A DNA stretch of 64,000 nt from Tardiphaga alba (GTDB lineage: Bacteria; Pseudomonadota; Alphaproteobacteria; Rhizobiales; Xanthobacteraceae), in assembly GCF_018279705.1 (NCBI RefSeq), contig NZ_CP036498.1:4171001-4235000 (forward strand), in the 5' to 3' direction. The notes below the pieces were generated by a model. The model ran no database searches and was not told the DNA's origin. It worked only from the letters and a program-made list of their open reading frames with translations. The translations under genes and the position numbers were made by a program. Position 1 is the stretch's first letter. The number at the start of each line of letters is the position of its first letter. Positions 26,881-34,786 of the stretch are shown here, piece after piece.

Positions 26881-28833
26881 TCAGGTCACCAACTGTATTC
26901 TCCGTAACCGCTCATAGGTTGGACTATCGCTGTCAGCGTCGCGCATAACGAAAATCTCGCTTCCGTCTACGCTGAAGAACATCAGAGCTTGCTGAGTATT
27001 CGCAGGATCAAACAAGGCGGCCCCTCCATCCCTAGCCCGGTGAAATTCTCCGAATAGAGCTCGCCCCTTAATCGTCCCGACATACGCGACGCTGTAACGA
27101 CTTTTCACTTCCGGAGCAGATGGCGACATTCCCAGGAGACCCAAGCTTCCAAAGGGATTCTTGCGCTCGTACGTTCCCGCGATCCGGAGGCTCTGGCCAG
27201 TTCGGGATAGTTGAAGGGAGCAGTCGGGGCCTTGCCAAGTGGCTGCGAGCTCCGCCGGTTCTTCAGAGGCTGCGGCAGCGCCAATCTGTTGAAGGAACAC
27301 AACCCGCCGCTTTGCAGCTTCAAATAGCTCCTTCGCAATCTCGCTTTCCTGCTCTGGCGTTGCTTGCAGAGCCGTCATTAATTGTCCGACGTTCTTATGG
27401 GGTTCTTTGAAGTCTGTCGCTTTCTCGCACTCGGCTTTCGCTTCCGTCACGAACCCTGCATTCATGAGCTTGTATCCTAAGTTGCTCATAGCAAGCGTAT
27501 CGCCCATCCCTGATGCTACTGTGTAGGCTTGAACCGCCCGTACGGGCATTTTTGCTTGGTCCAAAGCAGCACCTAAATTGTTCCACGCCGTCGATGATCG
27601 TTCCGCCTCAGGAATGAGCGAATAGTGGTAGGCCGCCAAACCATTCTCCGATTGCTCACCGTGTTTGTATGCAAGGTTAAAGCGAGCCTCGTGATTATCA
27701 GGCTGGATTTCAATAAGCCGTTCGAGCAGCGCTAATTGAGCTTTGTGATCCTGCTGATCCTCAGCCAAATCTGCAAGAGATGTGAGAAGAACGCCCTCGG
27801 CGGACACATCTTGTAGCGCGAGGCTCCGAAGTTCAGAGAGCTGCTCTTGCAATCGTGGAAGTTGTTTACCTTTTGAAAGCTGCTTGATCCCTTTACTTAT
27901 GAGCACTGCTTTCTGCTCGACGCTCTTGGCTGCCTTAGCCGCATTCAAGAATGCGTCCGCACTCTGTTCGTGCTGGTCGAAACCCGAATAGACAATCCCT
28001 AGATATCTCGACGCTTCGCTGCTGGGATACCGATCAACAAGTTCTCTCAGGCGCTCCAGCTTTCCACCTTTGCCTACTCGCAGTCGGAAAAATTCGACTA
28101 ATATGTCCCATGCGACCACATCACTCGATTCAGAAAAGACGGAGCTGCCGCGGTATGCGGCGCTCAAATCAGTCAGGCGTTCATTGTCATCGTTCCGTAT
28201 AGCGATGAAAGCAGCCATCTCATAGGTTTCTCGGTCCCAAGTTGTGTCCGGAGGCTCCTTGCTCTTTGAACTTTCTTGGTCGGATGGTTCTGGGTCCTTT
28301 TGAGATAGGTCTTCAGATACTGCGGGCAACAAACTGGGTGTCTTTGGCGAGAGCGCCGTTAGCATCTGTAGTATTTTTCCGAACGACTGCTCAGGCGTTT
28401 CTCGCCGAAATGGAATGTACTCAATATCCCCTTGTAGTCCGCCCGGGTCGCGTATGCCCTCTTCAACCAGGAGAATAACGTTGAGCCCCTTCCCGATTGC
28501 CAGACCGATTTCTTGAATGATCCAATCCGACGTCTTCCACGCGACGGCGTCTTTTCTAATTTTCCAGTGGTCGGGGCGGAGCAACAGTCCGAGAAAATTT
28601 GAAGGCTGCGTAACCTGTTCTTTGCGAGTACAAATTCCGATAAAGGTGTTCTTATCAGAGATAATGCGGAGCACTTTTTCCGTAAGAATTCGCGGTTCGG
28701 CGCTTTCAGCGTGCTCCCAACTGAATTGCGGATGTGATCGAGATAGTGCGTCGAAGTAATCGGTAAACTTTCGCACAACACCTTCGTCCGCCGGCGTAAA
28801 GCTGTGCCCAACGAACGCTTTGATTTCCTTCAT
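26881..28833 (-). CDS. TIR-like domain protein with TPR repeats and a C-terminal beta-rich domain
   Basis: A 650-residue protein in three parts. Residues 1-165 follow the TIR order of strands and helices: KAFVGHSF as the first strand, TFIGICT as the third, then S102-x-W104-x-x-x-E108 (SDWIIQEIGLA) where TIR NADases keep the catalytic Glu, and NVILLVEEGI. Residues about 215-560 are helical TPR-like repeats (LGIVYSGFDQHEQSADAFLNAAK, WNNLGAALDQAKMPVRAVQAY). Residues 565-650 are beta-rich with a W-x-G ... G-x-Y pattern of unknown type. A Ser/Glu-rich linker joins TIR and TPR. GC content is lower than in the surroundings. TIR-TPR proteins are often antiphage or cell-suicide effectors; that role is inference. 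The ATG at 28833 gives an N-terminus that starts the TIR fold. Confidence 0.75.
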   Translation of the reverse strand: MKEIKAFVGHSFTPADEGVVRKFTDYFDALSRSHPQFSWEHAESAEPRILTEKVLRIISDKNTFIGICTRKEQVTQPSNFLGLLLRPDHWKIRKDAVAWKTSDWIIQEIGLAIGKGLNVILLVEEGIRDPGGLQGDIEYIPFRRETPEQSFGKILQMLTALSPKTPSLLPAVSEDLSQKDPEPSDQESSKSKEPPDTTWDRETYEMAAFIAIRNDDNERLTDLSAAYRGSSVFSESSDVVAWDILVEFFRLRVGKGGKLERLRELVDRYPSSEASRYLGIVYSGFDQHEQSADAFLNAAKAAKSVEQKAVLISKGIKQLSKGKQLPRLQEQLSELRSLALQDVSAEGVLLTSLADLAEDQQDHKAQLALLERLIEIQPDNHEARFNLAYKHGEQSENGLAAYHYSLIPEAERSSTAWNNLGAALDQAKMPVRAVQAYTVASGMGDTLAMSNLGYKLMNAGFVTEAKAECEKATDFKEPHKNVGQLMTALQATPEQESEIAKELFEAAKRRVVFLQQIGAAAASEEPAELAATWQGPDCSLQLSRTGQSLRIAGTYERKNPFGSLGLLGMSPSAPEVKSRYSVAYVGTIKGRALFGEFHRARDGGAALFDPANTQQALMFFSVDGSEIFVMRDADSDSPTYERLRRIQLVT

Positions 28834-28963
28834 GCTGCCCCCGTGGACCCGATCACAGGGTCGCGTTCCGCCATGCATAAACGAATCGCTTGGATTCCCA
28901 AACTCTCGTTTTGCAGGACAAAATGCTCGAATACCTTCTGCGTGAAGCGTTCCGGCACCCGTG

Positions 28964-29177
28964 TCAGCCACCCACACGCCGCGTCGGCAGCATCCGCTCA
29001 TGCAGCACCCTGACGACCTCGATGATCTCACCAGCGCTTTGTAGACGATAAAAGATGACGTGAACGGGGTGCCCAACTGGTGCTTCACGACTATGATTGC
29101 GGCTGTGGCGGATGTTATAGCTGCGCAGGCCGGCAAACAGCGCGGGGGCTTGATAGACCTTGCCCGAAATGGAACAT
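28964..29177 (-). pseudogene. truncated ParE/RelE-family toxin remnant
   Basis: The frame ending at 28964 encodes a recognisable toxin C-terminus: FAGLRSYNIRHSRNHSR, then PVHVIFYRLQSAGEIIEVVR and VLHERMLP. These are the last strands of ParE-type toxins. Upstream the frame lacks a start codon and meets a TAG within about 15 codons of this segment, just inside a small membrane-protein gene. The N-terminal half of a ParE and its antitoxin are absent. This is a decayed toxin-antitoxin module. Confidence 0.68.
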
Positions 29178-29300
29178 CTACCGCCCTAGAAGAAAGAACA
29201 CACCAAACACAACTAGCACCGCGGCTACAATGCCCGCCCCGCCTTCCGCCGAAACGATCAACCCAATAAATCTGACCTCAAATTTGGGAGGTTCGCGCAT
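29178..29300 (-). CDS. 40-residue single-pass membrane peptide
   Basis: Starting Met-Arg-Glu-Pro-Pro-Lys-Phe-Glu-Val-Arg, this small protein has one hydrophobic helix (about residues 12-38: GLIVSAEGG..., then GIVAAVLVVFGVFFLLG) and ends in Gly-Arg. A strong GGAGAG lies eight bases before the ATG. It sits between a ParE remnant and an XRE remnant, on the same strand as the TIR-like gene. It may be a membrane-active toxin of type I style, an accessory to the TIR-like protein, or a random survivor. No homologue is known to me. Confidence 0.55.
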   Translation of the reverse strand: MREPPKFEVRFIGLIVSAEGGAGIVAAVLVVFGVFFLLGR

Positions 29301-29347
29301 GACATAGCTCTCCATTCAATCTCGAAGAGCAGTTCTTTCGGGGCGAC

Positions 29348-29528
29348 TTAGATATTGGGCGGGATATTGCAGACCTTGGCAAGAGTCCAAACCGTGTTCA
29401 GCGCCAATTCTGACCGAGTTGAGAGCAATTTTTTAAGTTCACGGCGTGAATCTCAGAACTCTTCGCGAACACGCAAATTAAGACGTTCTTTTCGTTTACC
29501 AAAACGTACATCGAAGCTTACATATACG
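29348..29528 (-). pseudogene. degraded XRE-type regulator remnant
   Basis: In one minus-strand frame the sequence reads VRFGKRKERLNLRVREEF, then an in-frame TGA at 29453-29455, then RRELKKLLSTRSELALNTVW followed by TLAKVCNIPPNI and a stop at 29348. The first part resembles the opening helix of Cro/C1 regulators and the last the SLNTVWTLAKxxxxPP end of their HTH domains; the middle is missing or scrambled. This reading relies on short matches, so confidence is limited. Apart from this the gap from 29301 to 29638 holds nothing I can support. Confidence 0.42.
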
Positions 29529-29638
29529 TACATCTCGGCCACCATGCATGTCGGCTGGACAACACTGAACGGTCGATGTGCCATCTTGATTCGCCATTCT
29601 CTTTGTCAAATCTAAAGCAGCAGACTTCAGCTTATCAC

Positions 29639-29989
29639 TCACGCCGCGATGACGCTGATCCGGGCAGCAACGCGCGAGCGCGGCTTTTTGCGGATGACGA
29701 TCTCAACGTCCTGATCAAGCGCGTTGAGCAGCGTCATCAGCCGCTCCACGGAAAACCCCTCCAGTTTGTAGTTGCGCAGCGCCGAGACCTTGGGCTGGTT
29801 CAGCCCGAGCCGAATGGCGGCGGTTGCCTGGCTCAGCCGTGCCCGATCGATCACCGTATTCAGCGCGTAAGCGAGCCTGAGCTTCGTCTGCCGCTCCTCG
29901 GCATCGGGCAAGCCCAGATCCGCGAACACGTTGCCGCTGCCGCGTGTAATGTCGGCTGCATTGCTTTTGTCAGCGCTCGCTCTTGCCAT
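29639..29989 (-). CDS. XRE-family antitoxin (HigA2-like)
   Basis: A 116-residue protein with an HTH core (LSQATAAIRLGLNQPKVSALRNYKLEGFSVERLMTLL, residues about 52-90) ending in DQDVEIVIRKKP. This is the signature of antitoxins paired with Gp49/HigB-type toxins. The ATG at 29989 has GAGG upstream and overlaps the end of the toxin gene by 20 bases, the usual toxin-first order of higBA. It should neutralise the toxin and repress the operon together with it. Confidence 0.86.
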   Translation of the reverse strand: MARASADKSNAADITRGSGNVFADLGLPDAEERQTKLRLAYALNTVIDRARLSQATAAIRLGLNQPKVSALRNYKLEGFSVERLMTLLNALDQDVEIVIRKKPRSRVAARISVIAA

Positions 29990-30353
29990 GACGGGCCTCG
30001 TCATCCTGTCGCGCAAGCTTCAACCGCCGCGCAATGAGTTCGATATCGTTGCGCGCTGTCCTGATGCCGCGCGGCGACTTTTTCTGAAACGCGTGCAGCA
30101 CATAAACCGCATGCCGAAAGCGCACGGTATAGACCGCCCGGTAGGTGTCGCCGTCATAGTCATCGACCACCTCGAACACACCGGGCCCCTCGCCCTTCCA
30201 CGGCTTGGCGCGCGGATGCTTACCGCCGAACTGGGCCAGACCGAGCGCGTTGCCGATGTCCCGCTGCACCGGCAACGGGAAGGCGCAAAAGTCGTCTTTA
30301 GATGAGCCGACCCAGTCGAGCGGCCTCTCACCGGTCGCAAGATGCCTGCGCAT
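29970..30353 (-). CDS. RelE/HigB-type toxin (phage Gp49-like, DUF891)
   Basis: A 127-residue basic protein with the Gp49/HigB pattern: PLPVQRDIGNALGLAQFGGKHPRAKPWKG, GVFEVVDDYDGDTYRAVYTVRF and YVLHAFQKKSPRGI. Such toxins are ribosome-dependent mRNA interferases. It begins at ATG 30353 with GGGAT upstream, next to a perfect TCCCAG-TT-CTGGGA palindrome. It overlaps the antitoxin gene downstream. The module looks intact. Confidence 0.86.
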   Translation of the reverse strand: MRRHLATGERPLDWVGSSKDDFCAFPLPVQRDIGNALGLAQFGGKHPRAKPWKGEGPGVFEVVDDYDGDTYRAVYTVRFRHAVYVLHAFQKKSPRGIRTARNDIELIARRLKLARQDDEARHGKSER

Positions 30354-30360
30354 GACAATA

Positions 30361-30374
30361 TCCCAGTTCTGGGA
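30361..30374 (-). promoter_or_regulatory. candidate operator of the HigB/HigA-like operon
   Basis: TCCCAG-TT-CTGGGA is a perfect palindrome eight bases upstream of the toxin start and includes its Shine-Dalgarno region. Antitoxins of this class bind such short palindromes near the promoter. The position supports autoregulation; the assignment is inference. Confidence 0.5.
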
Positions 30375-30469
30375 TGATCACAATCGGATGGCGAAAGTTC
30401 TTATTTTGTTCTTATCATGATGAGCGCTGCTCGCCAAGCCGTGACGCAACGGGCGGATGGCCGCAGAGC

Positions 30470-30554
30470 GTAGCCCGCATGAGCGCAGCGATATGCGGGA
30501 AGGCCGGGCGGATCAAAACATCGCCCCGCATGTCGCTACGCTCATGCGGGCTAC
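30470..30554. repeat. GTAGCCCGCATGAGC palindrome
   Basis: GTAGCCCGCATGAGCGCAGC and GTAGCGACATGCGGGGCGATG-like inner arms end with CTCATGCGGGCTAC, an inverted copy of the start. It lies between the HigB/HigA pair and the PEP-mutase family gene and belongs to the same class as the elements near 25.4, 31.5 and 58.9 kb. Confidence 0.75.
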
Positions 30555-30566
30555 AGATCTCTACGG

Positions 30567-31385
30567 CTAGCTTCCAAACAACTTATTCAACTCCCCGCCC
30601 TTCGCGCCATTGGCAAAGCTCGTAAACGTCCCCTGCCCGGCAATCTCCTGCGCCGCCCCAATGAACCCGGCCCAGGCCACACGCGCCAGTGCGCCGCCGA
30701 CCGAGATTCGACGCACGCCGAGCGAGGCCAGATGCTGGACGGTCATGGTCGGCTGCACGGTGAGCACGTTGAGCGGCTTGCCGCCCAGCGCTTTCACCAG
30801 CGTGGTGATCTCCTCATCCGAGGCGACGCCGGGCGCATAGAGGCAATCGGCGCCGGCCTCGGCAAAGGCGACCAGCCGCGCGGTGGTCTTCTTCAGGTCG
30901 CGCTCGCCATGGAGATATCCCTCGCAGCGCGCCACCAGCATGATGGCGGGATCGACGCCGTCGATGGCGGCGCGGGCGGCCTTGATACGCTCCACCGCCA
31001 GCATGTCGTCATAGAGCGGCGCGTCCGCGCGGCCGGTGGAATTCTCGATGGACAGGCCGGAGATGCCGCTGGCCGCGGCGCGGGCGACATGCGCGGCGAC
31101 GCCGGCGGGGTCATCGGCAAAGCCGTTCTCGAAATCGGCATTCACCGGCAAGTCGGTGGCGGCGGAGAGCTGGACGAGATGTTCGATGACATCGTCGGCC
31201 GTGACCTTGTTGTCGGGGCGGCCGGTGGACCAGGCATAACCGGCCGAGGTGGAGGCCAGCGCCTTGAAGCCGCAATGCGCGAGATAGCGCGCCGAGCCGA
31301 CATCCCAGGGATTGGGGAGGACGAAGCAGCCGGCGGCGTGGAGCTTGCGGAAATTGGCGTGCTTCTCGGCGGGGGAAAGGGTCAT
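30567..31385 (-). CDS. isocitrate lyase/PEP mutase family protein
   Basis: A 272-residue TIM-barrel protein of the PEP phosphonomutase/2-methylisocitrate lyase superfamily. Visible landmarks are CFVLPNPWDVGSARYLAHCGFKALASTSAGYAW, VNADFENGF (metal-binding Asp/Glu), GLSIENSTG and ARCEGYL. The canonical Lys-Lys-Cys-Gly-His lyase loop is not present; RCEGYL replaces it, so the reaction may be a different C-C or C-P bond cleavage. Length fits the short branch of the family. It is flanked by two dispersed palindromes and has no operon partner. Confidence 0.88.
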   Translation of the reverse strand: MTLSPAEKHANFRKLHAAGCFVLPNPWDVGSARYLAHCGFKALASTSAGYAWSTGRPDNKVTADDVIEHLVQLSAATDLPVNADFENGFADDPAGVAAHVARAAASGISGLSIENSTGRADAPLYDDMLAVERIKAARAAIDGVDPAIMLVARCEGYLHGERDLKKTTARLVAFAEAGADCLYAPGVASDEEITTLVKALGGKPLNVLTVQPTMTVQHLASLGVRRISVGGALARVAWAGFIGAAQEIAGQGTFTSFANGAKGGELNKLFGS

Positions 31386-31439
31386 GGGTGGCTCCCTGTG
31401 TTGCGGCCGCCGCGTTGGTCGCGGCTGATCGCCGTTATC

Positions 31440-31529
31440 GTAGCCCGGATGAAGCGAAGCGTAATCCGGGAATCAGAGCCTCGGCATGTCCGCCGGTCCC
31501 CGGATTGCGCTGCGCTTCATCCGGGCTAC
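31440..31529. repeat. GTAGCCCGGATGAAGC palindrome
   Basis: GTAGCCCGGATGAAGCGAAG ... GTAATCCGGG is matched by CCCGGATTGC ... GCGCTTCATCCGGGCTAC in inverse order, an almost perfect cruciform with a loop of about 25 bases. It separates the trmJ-DUF559 gene from the PEP-mutase family gene. It is the best-preserved copy in the window, together with the one near 58.9 kb. Confidence 0.8.
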
Positions 31530-31563
31530 GGGGCCGTCGCAGAACCCGCCACCCGTTTCCTGA

Positions 31564-32778
31564 TCAGCCCTGCCCCGGCATCCCGCTGTCCAGCAGCATC
31601 GCCAGCCGGTCCAGCTCCGGCGCGATATCCCGCGTCACGTCATCCGCACGGATCGCGCAGACGCGATAGCCGCGCTCCTCCAGCCAGGTCTGGCGGGAGG
31701 CGCGATCGGCGACGATCACCTCGGTTTCGTCGGGGTTCACCAGCTCCACCGCGATGCGCTCGGGGAAACTGACGAAATCCGGGATGTGGCGGCCGACCGG
31801 GGTCTGGCGCTTGAACTGGCCGGCGAAGCGGCGGTCGGCGCGCAGATGCTCCCACAAAATCCGCTCGGCATCGGTGGGGTTGCGGCGGAGCATGCGGGCG
31901 AGGCCGCGGACGGTGCCGCTCTCATGCTCCTTCGCCTTGCCGCCGTGTTCGGCCAGCAGCGCGCGCAGGCGCGTGGCCTGTTCGCCGTCGAGCACGCCGC
32001 CCTTGGCCGGGCCCTTGCGGCCCTCGGCGATGGCCATCACCACGCCGTGCAGCGTGTGCATGTCCTGCTTGGACGGCTCCATGCGGGTAAAGATGTTGCG
32101 CAGGTTCACCAGCATGGTGTCGCGCTTCTCCGGCGGGCGCAGGAACTCGACCTTGTCGAGTTCGGCGACGAGGTTGTCGAAGAAGGCCGTCATCTGATGC
32201 TGCGATGCACGCTCGGAGCGCTCGGGCATGGTGTAAGGCAGCGCGTTGGCGGTCGCCTGCTTGAACCATTCATAGCCGCACAGGAGCACCGCCTGGGCGA
32301 GGTTCAGCGAGGAGAAGCCGGGATTGACCGGGAAGGTCATGATCCGGTTGGCCAGCGCCACCTCCTCGTTCTGCAGGCCATAGCGCTCGCGGCCGAACAG
32401 GATGCCGGCGGTGGCGCCCGTCTTGATATGGGCGATGGTCTCGCTGGCGGCGGCGTCCGGGGCCATCACCGGCTTGGCCTGGTCATGGGCGCGGGCGGTG
32501 GTGGCATAAAGGAGGGTGCAGTCGGCGACGGCTTCTTCCACGGTGTCGAACAATTCGACGGCGTTCAGGACATGGTCGGCGCCGGAGGCGGCGCGCTGGG
32601 CGTGGACATTGGGCCAGCCGTCGCGCGGCTTGACCAGGCGCAGGCGGGTCAGGCCGAAATTGCCCATGGCGCGCGCGGCGGTGCCGATATTCTCGCCGAG
32701 CTGCGGCTCGACCAGAATGACCACGGGGCCCACGAGATCGCTCAGGGTCTTGCTGCGATCGGTGCCGGAGCCGCTCAT
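31564..32778 (-). CDS. trmJ: TrmJ-type tRNA 2'-O-methyltransferase fused to a DUF559 domain
   Basis: A 404-residue protein. Residues 15-170 form a SPOUT methyltransferase (LVGPVVILVEPQLGENIGTAARAMGNFG ... GILFGRERYGLQNEEV ... NLAQAVLLCGYEW), matching TrmJ/YfhQ, which methylates ribose 32 of some tRNAs. A helical part follows to about 285. Residues 291-395 are a DUF559 (Vsr/restriction-endonuclease-like) domain: LRRNPTDAERILWEHLR, FKRQTPVGRHIPDFV (Asp334), then AVELVN (Glu345), where most relatives have VEVDGGQH. The usual Gln-His is therefore missing and nuclease activity is doubtful. TrmJ normally ends near 250-290 residues, so this is a gene fusion or a read-through of a lost stop. Confidence 0.88.
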   Translation of the reverse strand: MSGSGTDRSKTLSDLVGPVVILVEPQLGENIGTAARAMGNFGLTRLRLVKPRDGWPNVHAQRAASGADHVLNAVELFDTVEEAVADCTLLYATTARAHDQAKPVMAPDAAASETIAHIKTGATAGILFGRERYGLQNEEVALANRIMTFPVNPGFSSLNLAQAVLLCGYEWFKQATANALPYTMPERSERASQHQMTAFFDNLVAELDKVEFLRPPEKRDTMLVNLRNIFTRMEPSKQDMHTLHGVVMAIAEGRKGPAKGGVLDGEQATRLRALLAEHGGKAKEHESGTVRGLARMLRRNPTDAERILWEHLRADRRFAGQFKRQTPVGRHIPDFVSFPERIAVELVNPDETEVIVADRASRQTWLEERGYRVCAIRADDVTRDIAPELDRLAMLLDSGMPGQG

Positions 32779-33157
32779 GTCTTCACTTTCCGATTCAATC
32801 TCTGAAGATCCTGAATCAACCTCTGGGGGACTGGATTCGAGATCTTAACCTGTGTTCGCGCGAAGTCTCGCAAGGCGGCGTTTTCCCGAATGAAATGAGG
32901 AACTTGGCCGCAACCGTGAATCCTTAACAGGATATGACCTGCGGAGCCGCGCATATCGCCGCAGCGGGGCTTATGGGAGGATCGCTTTGAGCGCAAGACG
33001 GGCGTTTTCGGCCGTGGTTTCGAGCGGTTCTATCACATTGCATTCCGGCATGAATTTTGGGCCGAAACTGCATAGCGCCTGCGCTTTCGCCCCGCCATGG
33101 CCGGTGCTATAGCCGCGTCACGAACCCTTCCCGCAACGCGCTAAAGGCCCGAACCAC
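32779..33157. other. intergenic region between trmJ-DUF559 and icd
   Basis: A 379-base gap between divergent genes. It must contain both promoters, but I could not identify convincing -35/-10 pairs, a hairpin of note, or a small gene with a ribosome-binding site. A 73-codon open frame on the minus strand has no recognisable features. Confidence 0.5.
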
Positions 33158-34372
33158 ATGGCAAAGATCAAGGTCGCCAACCCGGTCGTCGAACTCGACG
33201 GCGACGAGATGACGAGAATCATCTGGCAGTACATCAAGGACAAGCTGATCAACCCGTTCCTTGACGTGAACCTGATGTATTACGACCTCGGGATGGAATA
33301 CCGCGACAAGACCGACGACCAGGTCACCGTGGATGCCGCCAACGCGATCAAGAAGTACGGCGTCGGCGTCAAGTGCGCCACCATCACCCCCGATGAAGCG
33401 CGCGTGAAGGAATTCAACCTCAAGCAGATGTGGAAGTCGCCGAACGGCACCATCCGCAACATTCTCGGCGGCGTGATCTTCCGCGAGCCGATCATCTGCT
33501 CGAACGTGCCGCGTCTGGTCCCCGGCTGGACCAAGCCGATCATCATCGGCCGCCACGCTTTCGGCGACCAGTACCGCGCCACCGACATCAAGTTCCCGGG
33601 CAAGGGCACGCTGACGATGAAGTTCGTCGGTGAAGACGGCACCACCATCGAGCGCGAAGTGTTCCAGGCCCCGGGCGCCGGCGTTGCGCTCAGCATGTAC
33701 AATCTCGACGACTCGATCCGCGACTTCGCCCGCGCCTCGATGAATTATGGCCTGACCCGCAAGGTCCCGGTCTATCTCTCCACGAAGAACACGATCCTCA
33801 AGGTCTATGACGGTCGCTTCAAGGACATCTTCCAGGAGATCTACGACAACGAGTTCAAGACCAAGTTCGAAGCCGCCGGCCTGACCTACGAGCACCGCCT
33901 GATCGACGACATGGTCGCCGCGGCGATGAAGTGGTCGGGTGGCTATGTCTGGGCCTGTAAGAACTATGACGGCGACGTGCAGTCCGACACCGTGGCCCAG
34001 GGCTATGGCTCGCTCGGCCTGATGACCTCGGTGCTGCTGACGCCGGATGGCCAGGTGGTGGAAGCCGAAGCCGCCCACGGCACGGTGACCCGTCACTATC
34101 GCGAGCACCAGAAGGGCAAGGAAACCTCGACCAACTCCATCGCGTCGATCTTCGCCTGGACCCAGGGTCTCGCCCACCGCGCCAAGCTCGACAACAATGC
34201 GGAACTGGCCAAGTTCGCCAAGACCCTCGAAAAGGTCTGCGTCGACACTGTCGAAGCCGGCTTCATGACCAAGGACCTCGCGCTTCTGGTCGGTGCCGAC
34301 CAGCGCTGGCTCTCGACCACGGGCTTCCTGGACAAGGTCGCCGAGAACCTGACCAAGGAACTGGCGGCCTAA
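33158..34372 (+). CDS. icd: NADP-dependent isocitrate dehydrogenase
   Basis: A 404-residue enzyme of the eukaryote-like homodimeric NADP-IDH type, usual in alphaproteobacteria. It oxidises isocitrate to 2-oxoglutarate in the TCA cycle. Landmarks are [14 protein letters not shown] at the start, the substrate segment [63 protein letters not shown] (metal and NADP region) and [31 protein letters not shown]. It is monocistronic, with a strong terminator about 30 bases downstream. Length is standard. Confidence 0.98.
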   Translation: MAKIKVANPVVELDGDEMTRIIWQYIKDKLINPFLDVNLMYYDLGMEYRDKTDDQVTVDAANAIKKYGVGVKCATITPDEARVKEFNLKQMWKSPNGTIRNILGGVIFREPIICSNVPRLVPGWTKPIIIGRHAFGDQYRATDIKFPGKGTLTMKFVGEDGTTIEREVFQAPGAGVALSMYNLDDSIRDFARASMNYGLTRKVPVYLSTKNTILKVYDGRFKDIFQEIYDNEFKTKFEAAGLTYEHRLIDDMVAAAMKWSGGYVWACKNYDGDVQSDTVAQGYGSLGLMTSVLLTPDGQVVEAEAAHGTVTRHYREHQKGKETSTNSIASIFAWTQGLAHRAKLDNNAELAKFAKTLEKVCVDTVEAGFMTKDLALLVGADQRWLSTTGFLDKVAENLTKELAA

Positions 34373-34400
34373 GTTTCGGCCCTCAGCGCAACACCTATCG

Positions 34401-34434
34401 AAGTCCGGGGCGCCCAGGTGCCCCGGACTTTTCT
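34401..34434 (+). terminator. intrinsic terminator after icd
   Basis: AAGTCCGGGGC (34401-34411) pairs perfectly with GCCCCGGACTT (34420-34430) over 11 bp with an 8-base loop, then TTCT. The stem is very stable and sits 29 bases after the icd stop codon. The inverse orientation could also end the small zinc-ribbon gene that converges on it. Confidence 0.88.
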
Positions 34435-34436
34435 GT

Positions 34437-34616
34437 TCAGGATGCCAGCGGCATGACGCTGTGGCGGGTGAGGATGTAGCGAGTTTCGACCTCACAGGGC
34501 CGGCAGGCAAATGTGCGGATCTCTGCCCCGTCCTTCTTCGGTCCGGTCGCCTCAACACTCACGAATTCGCGGCGCTGGTGGCAGGTGGGGCATGGCACGA
34601 GGCTGGAGCTGATCAT
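34437..34616 (-). CDS. small zinc-ribbon-like protein
   Basis: A 59-residue protein with CPTC (Cys9, Cys12) and CRPC (Cys38, Cys41), spaced as in a treble-clef or zinc-ribbon fold, between short strands (RREFVSVEATG, AEIRTFACR). The ATG at 34616 is preceded by GAAGAAG. Its stop lies against the icd terminator, consistent with a real convergent gene. It has no named function; similar tiny zinc proteins are frequent in Bradyrhizobiaceae. Confidence 0.68.
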   Translation of the reverse strand: MISSSLVPCPTCHQRREFVSVEATGPKKDGAEIRTFACRPCEVETRYILTRHSVMPLAS

Positions 34617-34786
34617 GGGGCTTCTTCGAATCGGCGTGAATGTCCTCCGACTTTCGTCGGGACTGCGACACTTCGCATCACCAAGATGAGTGAAGCGCGA
34701 AAACCACAACCGGAACGGGTTGCCTTTTTCTGCCCATCCTTGCCCCATAACGACGCAGGCTTACTGCATTGCATTCCGAGGTATTT

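Noticed and set aside
33107..34558. A 483-codon open frame opposite icd
   Set aside because: Antisense shadow spanning icd and the terminator; no protein features.
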